Shown here piece after piece: positions 24,401 through 32,843 of a DNA stretch of 50,253 bases. The notes under the pieces were generated by a model that was not told where the DNA came from, searched no databases, and saw only the letters and a list, made by a program, of their open reading frames with translations. Both the position numbers and the translations under genes were made by a program. Numbering within the stretch: the stretch's first letter is position 1; each line of letters begins with the position of its first letter. Origin of the DNA: Taibaiella soli (GTDB lineage Bacteria; Bacteroidota; Bacteroidia; Chitinophagales; Chitinophagaceae). The stretch spans positions 1 through 50,253 of the forward strand of contig NZ_QKTW01000023.1 in NCBI RefSeq assembly GCF_003236175.1, given 5' to 3'.

Positions 24401-24430
24401 CCTCCTCTAGCTCCTCCAAAGGAGGAGAAC
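24401..24430. repeat. Dispersed hairpin CTCCTCC-AAA-GGAGGAG
   Basis: CTCCTCC (24411-24417) pairs with GGAGGAG (24421-24427). The flanks match a common Bacteroidota intergenic repeat type, by recollection. It lies within the pnt operon. Confidence 0.6.
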
Positions 24431-24455
24431 TTCAAACGCGAGTATCCGGTATTGA

Positions 24456-24512
24456 CGTTTGACCTTTCACGTTTGACTACTCACAACTCACAATCACAAA
24501 TCTCAAATAGCC
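24456..24512. repeat. Short-word repeat before pntB
   Basis: GACGTTTGACCTTTCACGTT and ACTCACAACTCACAATCAC words run up to the pntB start codon. Similar words appear at 25982-26050 and 46569-46645. They separate pntAB from pntB within one operon. Confidence 0.65.
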
Positions 24513-25982
24513 ATGTTGCTACCGCTTTGTTACCTTATTGGTTCCATCACATTTATCATAGGGCTAAAGATGCTGTCGCATCCTGATTCTGCACGCAAGG
24601 GTAATCTTGTGGCGGCTTTCGGTATGACGATTGCGATTTTGGCCACGATATTTTTATACCACAATCCGGATACAGGCGAACATTTGCATAACTACGGATG
24701 GATATTCGGAGGACTGCTTATCGGCGGGGTAGTAGGAACAATGGCGGCGAAGAAAGTACAGATGACCGCAATGCCGGAGATGGTGAGTTTATTTAACGGT
24801 ATGGGCGGTGCTTGTGCGATGCTGATTTCCATAGTAGAGTTTCAGGGGCATGTGGTCAAAACCTCTGCCAGTCTGACTCCGATGAATGTGCCTGACGAGC
24901 AAAGCGTCATTCAGGTACAACGTATTTTTGGAGAGTCGACAGGTATCCTTATTGTCATTGTTTTAGGAATGATTATCGGTTCCGTTTCTTTTGCAGGAAG
25001 TATTATCGCCTGGGGAAAGCTCAACGGAAAAATCAAAGACCGTTCGTTCAGTGCACAGCAGGTGATCAATATAGGCCTTTTATCAATCATCGCTGTTCTC
25101 ACGATTTACTTACTGGCTGCGCAACCTGCAAATACAATTGTTGTCTTATTCTATCTGATTCTGACGTTGTCTTTACTCTACGGCATTCTTTTCGTAATGC
25201 CGATTGGCGGCGCCGATATGCCGGTAGTTATTTCTTTACTTAATTCATTTACCGGCGTAGCAGCAGCTTTTGGTGGTTTCCTGTACAATAATCCGGTGAT
25301 GCTTACTGGCGGTATTCTCGTTGGTTCTGCAGGTACCATTCTTACCATTCTCATGTGTAAAGCGATGAACCGGTCATTGAAGAATGTATTGATCGGTTCG
25401 TTTGGCGGCAATAAAAATGCTGGCAGTAGTGGTGGCAATAAAGAACAAGGTAATTACAAGGAAATCTCCATCAATGATACAGCGGTGCTGATGGCTTACG
25501 CACAAAAAGTAATGATCATTCCGGGTTATGGATTAGCGGTAGCACAGGCACAGCACGTTTGCCACGAACTGGAAAAATTACTGGAAGAGAAAGGCGTAGA
25601 AGTGATGTATGGCATTCATCCTGTTGCGGGCCGTATGCCTGGACATATGAACGTACTGCTCGCGGAAGCAGATGTTTCTTACGACAAATTGCTGGAGATG
25701 GAAGATGCAAACGATCAGCTTGGATCAACAAATGTAGTGCTCATCCTTGGTGCGAATGACGTGGTAAATCCTGCTGCCAAAGAAGATCCTTCCAGCCCTA
25801 TTTACGGCATGCCCATTCTTGAAGTAGAAAAAGCGGAACACGTGATCGTCAACAAGCGTAGCATGAAACCTGGCTATGCCGGTATCGAAAATGAATTATT
25901 CTTCCGTCCTAAAACTTCGATGCTTTTTGGTGATGCGAAAAAAGTGCTGCAAGAGTTAGTAGCGGAACTCAAAAATGTGTGA
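24513..25982 (+). CDS. pntB: NAD(P) transhydrogenase subunit beta
   Basis: The beta subunit carries the second half of the membrane domain (about eight or nine helices, residues 1-285) and the soluble NADP(H)-binding domain III (about 305-489). Domain III is recognised by MIIPGYGLAVAQAQHVCHEL, YGIHPVAGRMPGHMNVLLAEA, VLILGANDVVNPAAKEDPSS and the closing KRSMKPGYAGIENELFF. A low-complexity Gly/Ser/Asn linker (GGNKNAGSSGGNKEQG) joins the parts, somewhat richer in Gly than usual. It works with PntAA and PntAB. The 116-bp gap after pntAB contains repeats but no terminator of clear quality. Confidence 0.96.
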   Translation: MLLPLCYLIGSITFIIGLKMLSHPDSARKGNLVAAFGMTIAILATIFLYHNPDTGEHLHNYGWIFGGLLIGGVVGTMAAKKVQMTAMPEMVSLFNGMGGACAMLISIVEFQGHVVKTSASLTPMNVPDEQSVIQVQRIFGESTGILIVIVLGMIIGSVSFAGSIIAWGKLNGKIKDRSFSAQQVINIGLLSIIAVLTIYLLAAQPANTIVVLFYLILTLSLLYGILFVMPIGGADMPVVISLLNSFTGVAAAFGGFLYNNPVMLTGGILVGSAGTILTILMCKAMNRSLKNVLIGSFGGNKNAGSSGGNKEQGNYKEISINDTAVLMAYAQKVMIIPGYGLAVAQAQHVCHELEKLLEEKGVEVMYGIHPVAGRMPGHMNVLLAEADVSYDKLLEMEDANDQLGSTNVVLILGANDVVNPAAKEDPSSPIYGMPILEVEKAEHVIVNKRSMKPGYAGIENELFFRPKTSMLFGDAKKVLQELVAELKNV

Positions 25983-26200
25983 GTCGTGAGCTGTCAGTTG
26001 TGAGTGCGTGAAACGTGAAAGGTCAAACGTCAATGGTGAATGGTCAATACGCGTGTTTTGTTTCCTTGTTCGCATTTGTCACCCTGACGGAGGAAGGGTC
26101 CCACGAAATGTGGAACCTGCGAAACACAGGTGATTGCCGAATCGTCAAATTGTCGACTTATGTAGTTTCCAGCTTTAGGCCTTAACCTTTCAGCCTTATC
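25982..26200. repeat. Composite repeat region between pntB and the hydroxylase gene
   Basis: In order, the region holds GTGAGCTGTCAGTTGTGAG-type words (25984-26010), GGTCAAACGTCAATGGTGAA words (26019-26048), and a dispersed segment with TCGCATTTGTCACC (about 26070). Next are the hairpin CCACGAAATGTGG (26101-26113) and AGCTTTAGGCCTTAACC words (26171-26187). Three otherwise separate word families are stacked here. No gene is seen in it. Confidence 0.65.
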
Positions 26201-26205
26201 TCGCA

Positions 26206-27342
26206 TTACCTCTTCGTCCGTTCCTCCATCTTCAGATCACCATCAAAAGGACTTTTGGTAAACGGATAAGCCGTTTGCTTCAGATAACCTTTTGGATAAT
26301 TGGCTTCGTGTAATCCCGTGCCTTCCGGCCATACTTTTCCCGGCAAATAATAAGTGCCAAAAATCATATCGATAAATGGAAAAATGCTCGCGAAGTTTTT
26401 GCCGTAATATCGTGGGTCTTCGCAGTGATGCCAATGGTGATACTGAGGTGTTGTAATGATGTATTTCAGTACACCGAAATTGATGCGTGTGTTCGCATGA
26501 ATCAACACCGCGTGAATTGCCATGAATACGATATAGGTATTAAACGTGATCGTTGAAAATCCAAAAACATAAAGCGGAATAAACGTCATCGCCCGTGTTA
26601 CAAATATGTCGACAAAGTGTGTACGCGAACCGGCCAGCCAATCCATATTTTGTGTAGAGTGGTGTATCGAGTGAAAGCGCCAGAGGTAATGGTGGCTGTG
26701 AAAAAAGCGGTGTGCCCAATACTGGAATAAATCAGTTACAACGAAAGCCATCAATAATTCTACGAGAAACGGCAATTGTTGTACCCATGCATGCAACCCG
26801 GAAAGACCCATCCAGCCGAAAAGCAATTTTGCAGGTTCCTGTGTGATGACGCCAAAGAATTGAATGAACAGATGGCTCACAACAAAGTAAACCAGGTCCG
26901 TCCGCCATTCGTCGTGAAACTTGGTTTGTTTTTCATTTTTCGGAAACACTAGTTCTATCGGAACAAAAATCACCGCCATCAGTAATAAATCTAAAAGCAG
27001 CCAATCGAGTCCAAGATGGTATTGGGTTTTGTTTACTGCTCTTCCTTCTACGCTGAAACCACCAATGAATATTGCTATTGTAGAAATGATCAATCCTGCC
27101 AAGGCCCATTTTTTCTGTTTACTCAGCAATAAGCTCAATAATGCAAAGAAGAACGATGCTATAATGGTGGCTGTTAATAAAACCGCCATCGATTCGCCGG
27201 TATAAACTTCACGAAACTCTGGGGATGTAAGCCATTCAGGAAACTTAAAACAGAATACTGCGATGAATGAAAGGAGTGCCAGAAATATGGAGACATAGCC
27301 ACTGATTTTACCTTCTCCTATTTTTAAACGTTGTTGGGGCAT
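26206..27342 (-). CDS. Sterol desaturase / fatty acid hydroxylase family membrane protein
   Basis: A 378-residue integral membrane di-iron protein. At least seven hydrophobic segments are seen, the first three (15-33, 52-76, 80-96) being an N-terminal extension. The catalytic half has the histidine clusters HRFFH (211-215), HSIHH (224-228), His277/His282 and HHWHH (302-306), which are the metal ligands of this superfamily. Members hydroxylate or desaturate lipids such as sterols, fatty acids and carotenoids. The exact substrate cannot be told. It is a single gene with no lipid-biosynthesis neighbours. The word repeat upstream of 26200 ends just before its stop codon. Confidence 0.9.
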   Translation of the reverse strand: MPQQRLKIGEGKISGYVSIFLALLSFIAVFCFKFPEWLTSPEFREVYTGESMAVLLTATIIASFFFALLSLLLSKQKKWALAGLIISTIAIFIGGFSVEGRAVNKTQYHLGLDWLLLDLLLMAVIFVPIELVFPKNEKQTKFHDEWRTDLVYFVVSHLFIQFFGVITQEPAKLLFGWMGLSGLHAWVQQLPFLVELLMAFVVTDLFQYWAHRFFHSHHYLWRFHSIHHSTQNMDWLAGSRTHFVDIFVTRAMTFIPLYVFGFSTITFNTYIVFMAIHAVLIHANTRINFGVLKYIITTPQYHHWHHCEDPRYYGKNFASIFPFIDMIFGTYYLPGKVWPEGTGLHEANYPKGYLKQTAYPFTKSPFDGDLKMEERTKR

Positions 27343-27500
27343 AGAATAATTTAAAATAAAGGCGTCAAATATAATGGGATTTTCCGATGGCTGATCGCTG
27401 ATGTCTGATTTGTATGCCCTTCAACCTTGCTCCGTGCGACAAATGAGACGTCGGAGCAGAACGGTAAATCACACGATCAGGAAATCAGACATTTTCCAAA

Positions 27501-27508
27501 TACATTTG
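27501..27508 (+). promoter_or_regulatory. -7 box directly at the EGF-lipoprotein start
   Basis: TACATTTG fits TAnnTTTG exactly and ends 4 bp before the ATG at 27513. A transcript from this box would have almost no 5' leader. Confidence 0.55.
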
Positions 27509-27512
27509 TGGA

Positions 27513-28022
27513 ATGAAGGGAAAGATCATTATTCCTGCAATTGTTACAATATTTTCTTTTTTAGGAATCACATATACGGCTTGCATTAAGGACAACTGTT
27601 CCAGCTCACTTTGTGCCAATGGCGGGATTTGCGTCAATGGCGCCTGTGCCTGTGTTACAGGGTATGAAGGCGTACATTGTGATACGTTGTGGAGCCAGAA
27701 GTTTTCCGGCACCTGGAAAGTTTCGGAAGCTACCCAGGACGCAAATGGCGTAACAGAATATGGCTATACAATAACTGCGCGGCCAAGTACCACTGGTAAT
27801 ACCTTCCTTATTGACGGATTAGAGAATTCAGTCGACAGCGTTTACTGCGTGATTAATGATAACCGTAGTTTCCTGATGCCAGCACAATTAAATGCTGACA
27901 GCACCTTCTCTGTTCAAAGCGGAGAAGGCACACTAGATACACTTACAGGAAATGTGACGGTCAATTATACGTTTACGCAAAATGGTATATCCCGTACCAG
28001 TAATATGACGTGGAGCAAATAG
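27513..28022 (+). CDS. Small exported protein with one EGF-like domain
   Basis: A 169-residue exported protein. The N-terminus has a hydrophobic segment ending in YTAC (Cys24), a plausible but not ideal lipobox. Residues 29-55 form an EGF-like module with six cysteines (CSSSLCANGGICVNGACAC, then VTGYEGVHCD), close to the eukaryotic hEGF pattern. The remaining 110 residues (FSGTWKVSEATQ onward) look like a lipocalin-like or other beta-sandwich domain of Bacteroidota lipoproteins. I do not recognise a function. It is a single gene with a candidate leaderless promoter (27501-27508). Confidence 0.85.
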   Translation: MKGKIIIPAIVTIFSFLGITYTACIKDNCSSSLCANGGICVNGACACVTGYEGVHCDTLWSQKFSGTWKVSEATQDANGVTEYGYTITARPSTTGNTFLIDGLENSVDSVYCVINDNRSFLMPAQLNADSTFSVQSGEGTLDTLTGNVTVNYTFTQNGISRTSNMTWSK

Positions 28023-28297
28023 GTTAATACGTTGATAAGTGAGTGGCCAATCTTCGGTGTTTCGATTCTTTTTTATGTTTCAGATAAACATAAACACATT
28101 TGGACTCCGTTTTAGACGCAATCAATTTTTAGTTTCTGACTTTTAGCAATTGCTTTTTGATTAGTGATCAGCGATGTGTGACACATTTCTTATAAAATAT
28201 ATTTTCGCATAAAGTTCTGAAATCCTTGCTGGTAGAGTGTTTTATGAAACCGGATTTATGATAAAAAAATATTTGTAAAAAAAAGAGCGAAGGAAAT
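28023..28297. other. Gene-free stretch before the tRNA-tuf operon
   Basis: AT-rich sequence without a convincing reading frame, tRNA or strong hairpin. The only clear signal in the gap is the operon promoter at its right end. Confidence 0.6.
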
Positions 28298-28327
28298 TTG
28301 CAGATTTAAATTCCTTGTCTACCTTTG
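28298..28327 (+). promoter_or_regulatory. Promoter of the tRNA-tuf operon
   Basis: TTG (28298-28300), exactly 19 nt, then TACCTTTG (28320-28327), a full match to the Bacteroidota consensus. The first tRNA begins 47 bp after the box. It probably drives the four tRNAs and tuf together. Confidence 0.85.
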
Positions 28328-28373
28328 CAATCCCAATCAACAACAAGCTCTTTAAAAACAACGAAAATAAAAA

Positions 28374-28446
28374 GCCACTTTAGCTCAGCTGGTAGAGCAA
28401 CTGATTTGTAATCAGTAGGTCGCTGGTTCGATTCCGGCAAGTGGCT
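28374..28446 (+). tRNA. tRNA-Thr (TGT)
   Basis: A full cloverleaf with a GCCACTT/AAGTGGC acceptor stem, anticodon loop TTTGTAA and a GGTTCGATTCC T-arm. It reads ACA codons. CCA is not encoded. It is first in a Thr-Tyr-Gly-Thr-tuf cluster. Confidence 0.97.
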
Positions 28447-28492
28447 CTCTTTTTTCAAAGCTCAAATTTTGAGTTTTTGAAATGGAATAAAT

Positions 28493-28575
<83 letters not shown>

Positions 28576-28657
28576 CTTTATGTTTCTTGAGTTTAAGGGG
28601 CATAATGCAGGTTTAAAGCTGCTTTGTTTTTATAGCATGCTGCCTGCTTTTAAATAA

Positions 28658-28730
28658 GCGGGAGTAGCTCAGTTGGTAGAGCGACAGCCTTCCAAGCTGT
28701 AGGTCGCGGGTTCGAGCCTCGTCTCCCGCT
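28658..28730 (+). tRNA. tRNA-Gly (TCC)
   Basis: GCGGGAG/CTCCCGC acceptor stem, anticodon loop CTTCCAA and T-arm GGGTTCGAGCC. It reads GGA and GGG. Confidence 0.97.
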
Positions 28731-28827
28731 CTTTAATTTGGGCAGTTTTCGCCAGGCAGTTAAAACGCCAGGACGAAAACTTTAAGTGTTATAGGGTAGT
28801 TTTTAGGAATTGCGAAGAAATTCTTAA

Positions 28828-28899
<72 letters not shown>

Positions 28900-29031
28900 C
28901 AGCTAAGTGACAAAGCTGATCGAGTAATAAGAAAAGTGCTGAAAGGCTTTTGAAACTTTGAATCTTAAATTGACGCGAGTCATTTAGAATTATAAAAAAT
29001 AAAAATAAACATCTCTTAAAAAGGAATAATA

Positions 29032-30219
29032 ATGGCAAAAGAGACCTTTAAGCGGGAAAAACCCCACGTAAACATTGGTACCATCGGCCACGTTGACCAT
29101 GGTAAAACTACTTTGACTGCAGCAATCACCAACATCCTGGCGAGCAAAGGCTTGGCAGAGAAGAAGGGCTACGATGAAATCGATGCTGCACCAGAAGAAA
29201 AAGAACGTGGTATCACGATCAACACGGCTCACGTTGAATACCAAACAGCGAACCGCCACTACGCACACGTTGACTGTCCAGGTCACGCTGACTATGTGAA
29301 AAACATGATCACTGGTGCTGCGCAGATGGATGGTGCGATCCTCGTGGTTGCTGCTACAGATGGTCCGATGCCGCAAACTAAAGAACACATCCTCCTGGCT
29401 CGTCAGGTAGGCGTTCCACGTATCGTTGTGTTCATGAACAAAGTAGACCTGGTTGATGATCCAGAAATTCTGGAACTGGTTGAAATGGAAATCCGTGAAC
29501 TGTTGAGCAAGTATGAATACGATGGTGATAACACTCCAATCATCAAAGGTTCTGCAACTGGCGCTCTGGCTGGTGAAGCTGAATGGGTTGAGAAAATTGA
29601 TGAACTGATGGCTGCAGTAGATGAATACATTCCACTGCCTCCACGTGCGGTTGACATGCCGTTCCTGATGTCTGTAGAAGACGTATTCACTATCACTGGT
29701 CGTGGTACAGTTGCTACAGGTCGTATCGAACGCGGTATCATTAAAGTTGGTGAAAACGTTGAAATCGTAGGTTTCAATGAAGATCCACTGACTTCTACTG
29801 TAACTGGTGTTGAAATGTTCAAAAAACTGTTGGATCAAGGTCAAGCTGGTGATAACGCTGGTCTCCTCCTCCGCGGTATTGAGAAAAAAGACATCCGTCG
29901 TGGTATGGTAATCGTTGCTCCTAAAACTATCACTCCACACACTGAATTCCGTGGTGAAGTATATGTACTGAGCAAAGAAGAAGGCGGTCGTCACACTCCA
30001 TTCTTCAACAAATACCGTCCTCAGTTCTACTTCCGCACTACGGACGTAACTGGTGAATGTATGCTGCCAGAAGGCGTTGAAATGGTTATGCCTGGTGATA
30101 ACGTAAACTTGCTGGTTAAATTGATCGCTCCAATCGCGATGGAAAAAGGTCTGAAATTCGCGATCCGCGAAGGTGGCCGTACAGTAGGTGCAGGTCAGGT
30201 AACTGAAATCATCAAATAA
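29032..30219 (+). CDS. tuf: Elongation factor Tu
   Basis: EF-Tu delivers aminoacyl-tRNA to the ribosome. The 395-residue protein contains GTPase motifs [11 protein letters not shown] (residues 18-28), the switch I region [27 protein letters not shown] (80-91) and NKVDL (135-139). Domain 2 and 3 beta-barrels follow, with [12 protein letters not shown] and the closing [14 protein letters not shown]. Codon choice is strongly biased, as expected for a very abundant protein. It is the last gene of the tRNA-tuf operon, and a strong terminator follows. Confidence 0.99.
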   Translation: MAKETFKREKPHVNIGTIGHVDHGKTTLTAAITNILASKGLAEKKGYDEIDAAPEEKERGITINTAHVEYQTANRHYAHVDCPGHADYVKNMITGAAQMDGAILVVAATDGPMPQTKEHILLARQVGVPRIVVFMNKVDLVDDPEILELVEMEIRELLSKYEYDGDNTPIIKGSATGALAGEAEWVEKIDELMAAVDEYIPLPPRAVDMPFLMSVEDVFTITGRGTVATGRIERGIIKVGENVEIVGFNEDPLTSTVTGVEMFKKLLDQGQAGDNAGLLLRGIEKKDIRRGMVIVAPKTITPHTEFRGEVYVLSKEEGGRHTPFFNKYRPQFYFRTTDVTGECMLPEGVEMVMPGDNVNLLVKLIAPIAMEKGLKFAIREGGRTVGAGQVTEIIK

Positions 30220-30255
30220 TCCTTCGCAGAAGTTATTCTGCAAGAAAAATACAAG

Positions 30256-30288
30256 TAGCCATCGGTTCTCCGGTGGCTATTTTTTTTT
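30256..30288 (+). terminator. tuf terminator
   Basis: TAGCCATCGG (30256-30265) pairs with CCGGTGGCTA (30270-30279) with one wobble and a 4-nt loop, followed by a run of nine T. Confidence 0.92.
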
Positions 30289-30439
30289 ACCTCAAACCCC
30301 ATATCTAAAGGGAGTCTCGGCAAGAATGGCTTTTCCTGCAACGGCGCGAAGACGCAAGGGGCGGAAGTATGATGTTTTGCGAGCATTGATATTTCACCTT
30401 GATAAGAACTCATCCCTTATAAATCATAGCTCGGCTACG

Positions 30440-30447
30440 TATCTTTG
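30440..30447 (+). promoter_or_regulatory. -7 box of the aminotransferase gene
   Basis: TATCTTTG matches TAnnTTTG and lies 20 bp before the GTG start. The -33 region has no TTG at the usual spacing. Confidence 0.55.
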
Positions 30448-30467
30448 GTATTCCCAAACCAAACAAC

Positions 30468-31535
30468 GTGTCAACCAAAACATATCTCAATACAGCAGCT
30501 TGCGGATTATTAGATGAGGGTGCTTTACAGCAGACCAATGCATTTTATCAGGCAATGCTGACCGAGAGTAGTACTGCTTCTGAAATCGTTCGCGATAAGC
30601 GCATTCCGGAAATAAGAGAAAACCTTGCTTCATTTCTGGGGGCATCTGCTTCAGAGATAGCATTCGTGCCTAACTTTTCCTACGCACTCAATTGCATTGT
30701 ACAAGCGCTGAAGGGCACAGAAAAAGTCCTCTTGTTTAAAACCGATTATCCTTCAGTATACGAGCCTTTTCGCATCAACAATTTCGATATTACATGGATC
30801 GAAGTGGAAGCTGATGGTTTTACGATCAATACTGATGTGTTAAAAGAAAAATTGCTTCAGGAGAAGATAGATCTTTTGGTAATTAGTCATGTACAATGGT
30901 TATCTGGCTTTAAATTGAATCTTGTTGATATCGGCACTTTTTGCAAAAAACATAAAATCATTTTTATCGTAGATGCTACGCAGAGTCTGGGTGCCATAGA
31001 GATAAATATGGGTGACATACATGCGGATGTACTGATTGCCAGTAATTATAAATGGATGAATGCCGGCTTTGGAACCGGTGTGATGTATATGTCTGAGTCC
31101 TTTATGCAAGGATATCCACCGGTTATTGGCGGTAATAACAGCTATACTATAAAAGATGGAATACGGCAGTATGTACCTTCTGTTCGAAGTTTTGAGCCAG
31201 GACATACTAATCTGCATGCGTTATTGATTCTGGATGCGACAGTGCAATTCAAACGGGCGAAAGGTGTCGCCGCAATAGAAGCGCACAACCGGCAATTGAC
31301 CCAACAATTATTGGACAACGTTCCAGATGACTTGCTGGTTGGTCCGAAGACTTTAGAAAACAGAAGTTCAATTGTTTACCTGAAAGCTGATAAGCAGCTG
31401 CAGGACTATCTAACGGAAAATAATATTGTAGTGACACGCCTTGATAGCATGGTACGCGTAAGCATGCATTTTTATAATACACCGGCCGATGTGGCGGTAC
31501 TCACGGATTGTTTAAAAGCGTATCGAATTCATTGA
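30468..31535 (+). CDS. Class V aminotransferase-family PLP enzyme
   Basis: A 355-residue PLP-dependent enzyme of the cysteine-desulfurase/isopenicillin-epimerase-like class V group. YLNTAACGLL forms the substrate-side start, and PNFSYALNCIVQAL lines the PLP phosphate site. The PLP-nitrogen Asp is Asp169 in FIVDATQSLGA, and the Schiff-base lysine is Lys195 in SNYKWMNAG. The GTG start follows a good -7 box by 20 bp. It has no obvious active-site Cys loop of the NifS type, so sulfur transfer is doubtful. The reaction remains unassigned. It lies alone between tuf and tRNA-Trp, interrupting the usual translation gene order, with its own promoter. Confidence 0.88.
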   Translation: MSTKTYLNTAACGLLDEGALQQTNAFYQAMLTESSTASEIVRDKRIPEIRENLASFLGASASEIAFVPNFSYALNCIVQALKGTEKVLLFKTDYPSVYEPFRINNFDITWIEVEADGFTINTDVLKEKLLQEKIDLLVISHVQWLSGFKLNLVDIGTFCKKHKIIFIVDATQSLGAIEINMGDIHADVLIASNYKWMNAGFGTGVMYMSESFMQGYPPVIGGNNSYTIKDGIRQYVPSVRSFEPGHTNLHALLILDATVQFKRAKGVAAIEAHNRQLTQQLLDNVPDDLLVGPKTLENRSSIVYLKADKQLQDYLTENNIVVTRLDSMVRVSMHFYNTPADVAVLTDCLKAYRIH

Positions 31536-31589
31536 AAAGGCAGATAGTATAGGAAAAATAAAAATTTCATACTGAATGGGATAAGTGCT

Positions 31590-31620
31590 TTGGATATTCG
31601 ATTTTATATGTTTACATTTG
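31590..31620 (+). promoter_or_regulatory. tRNA-Trp promoter
   Basis: TTG (31590-31592), 20 nt, TACATTTG (31613-31620). The tRNA begins 28 bp later. Confidence 0.75.
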
Positions 31621-31647
31621 CACTCCCTCCAAAGGGAATTTTTATCT

Positions 31648-31718
31648 ACGGGAATAGTTCAACGGTAGAATAGAGGTCTCCAAAACCTTTGATCGTGGTT
31701 CGAATCCGCGTTCCCGTG
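31648..31718 (+). tRNA. tRNA-Trp (CCA)
   Basis: ACGGGAA/TTCCCGT acceptor stem, anticodon loop CTCCAAA and T-arm GTGGTTCGAATCC. It lies just upstream of secE and nusG, a widely conserved order. Confidence 0.97.
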
Positions 31719-31763
31719 CTAAGTTTCTTTACGGAAACAGACATTTTTGAAAATTTTGGAAAC

Positions 31764-31800
31764 AGAGCGAAAATTATATAGTTTTATCGCTCTATTTTTT
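31764..31800 (+). terminator. Terminator or attenuator between tRNA-Trp and secE
   Basis: AGAGCGA (31764-31770) pairs with TCGCTCT (31787-31793), followed by ATTTTTTTATT. It would reduce read-through from tRNA-Trp into secE-nusG. Confidence 0.7.
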
Positions 31801-31833
31801 TATTAACAAAATATTGCGCCTGGCGCCACTATT

Positions 31834-32031
31834 ATGAGCAAATTTGGAAGCTATATACAAGAAGCCTATGACGAGCTGGTACATAAAGTAAGTTGGCCAT
31901 CATGGGAAGAACTGCAGCAAACTACTATCATCGTTCTCGTATCTCTGATTATCGTTACAGCGGTAATTTTTGGTATGGATGTTGTATCTGAGCGCGTGCT
32001 GACGCTGCTTTATAATTTATTGGGCAAGTAA
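31834..32031 (+). CDS. secE: Preprotein translocase subunit SecE
   Basis: The small essential subunit that clamps SecY in the inner-membrane translocon. The 65-residue protein is the single-helix type: an amphipathic EAYDELVHKVSWPSWEELQQ segment, then a membrane helix at about 32-55 (TIIVLVSLIIVTAVIFGMDV). The gene is 17 bp upstream of nusG and downstream of tRNA-Trp. Confidence 0.96.
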   Translation: MSKFGSYIQEAYDELVHKVSWPSWEELQQTTIIVLVSLIIVTAVIFGMDVVSERVLTLLYNLLGK

Positions 32032-32048
32032 TTAAAGTTTATTAGAAG

Positions 32049-32612
32049 ATGAGTGAAGCGGTAACAAATCAGGATACTAAGTGGTACGTATTACGTGTAG
32101 TTAGTGGTAAGGAAAAGAAAGTAAAAGAATATCTTGATAAGGAAGTAAAGATCAATAACTGGACGCACGCGATCCTTCAAGTACTTTGCCCGGTTGAAAA
32201 GGTGTTTAAAGTACAGGCTGGTAAAAAAGTGTTGCGTGAAAAGATCTTGTTTCCGGGTTACCTGATGCTGGAAGCTACAGACGGCAAACTGAACGACGAT
32301 ATGATCCAGGGTATTAAAGGCATCAACGGCGTTATTCACTTCCTCGGTAAAGATAATCCTACTTCCCTGCGTAAATCTGAAGTGAACAAAATGTTCGGTA
32401 AGATGGACGAAGTTAGTGAACAAGGTGTTGGTATCGCAGAACCGTATATTGTTGGTGAAACTGTTAAGATCATCGATGGTCCGTTCAACGATTTCAATGG
32501 TACGGTAGAAGAAGTAAACGAAGAGAAGAAAAAACTGAAAGTAGTTGTAAAGATCTTTGGACGTGCTACGCCAGTAGAACTGAACTACATGCAGGTCGAA
32601 AAAATCGCTTAA
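32049..32612 (+). CDS. nusG: Transcription termination/antitermination factor NusG
   Basis: NusG binds RNA polymerase and couples it to Rho or the ribosome. The 187 residues include the NGN domain ([19 protein letters not shown], then [10 protein letters not shown]) and a C-terminal KOW domain ([22 protein letters not shown]). The gene follows secE by 17 bp. A strong terminator at 32633-32670 ends the operon, and no rplK/rplA follows, which is unusual. Confidence 0.98.
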   Translation: MSEAVTNQDTKWYVLRVVSGKEKKVKEYLDKEVKINNWTHAILQVLCPVEKVFKVQAGKKVLREKILFPGYLMLEATDGKLNDDMIQGIKGINGVIHFLGKDNPTSLRKSEVNKMFGKMDEVSEQGVGIAEPYIVGETVKIIDGPFNDFNGTVEEVNEEKKKLKVVVKIFGRATPVELNYMQVEKIA

Positions 32613-32632
32613 AATTTAAGAATTTCAATAAT

Positions 32633-32670
32633 AAAACGGTCTCCACAACACTGTGGAGACCGTTTTTGCT
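32633..32670 (+). terminator. nusG terminator
   Basis: A perfect 15-bp stem (32633-32647 with 32652-32666) around a 4-nt loop, continuing in a T tract. A very strong intrinsic terminator. Confidence 0.93.
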
Positions 32671-32783
32671 TTTGATACCTATAGATAGATTTGGTGTTAA
32701 GGTAACGTTAACAAGCGATTAACATAAAAAAATATATATTCTAATTTGTTTTTTGTATTTCTTTTTGTCCTTTCTTTGATACC

Positions 32784-32843
32784 GTAAACCTTTGCAAAGT
32801 AATTTACCAAGTAATCCTAATCGAAAACAATTAAAACCTTACA
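32784..32843 (+). promoter_or_regulatory. Promoter box and conserved leader of paralog 1
   Basis: GTAAACCTTTGC (32784-32795) is shared in the form GTAAAnnTTTGC by all three paralogs. The 48-nt leader that follows is nearly the same as that of paralog 2, including CCTAATCGAAAAC and TTAAAACCTT. Confidence 0.6.

Noticed and set aside
28990-30243. 417-residue minus-strand reading frame
   Set aside because: It lies antisense to tuf and results from the codon bias of that gene. The translation has no recognizable domain.
30468-31535. Kynureninase or NifS-type cysteine desulfurase
   Set aside because: The PLP residues fit class V in general, but the extended kynureninase motifs and the desulfurase active-site Cys loop are not evident.
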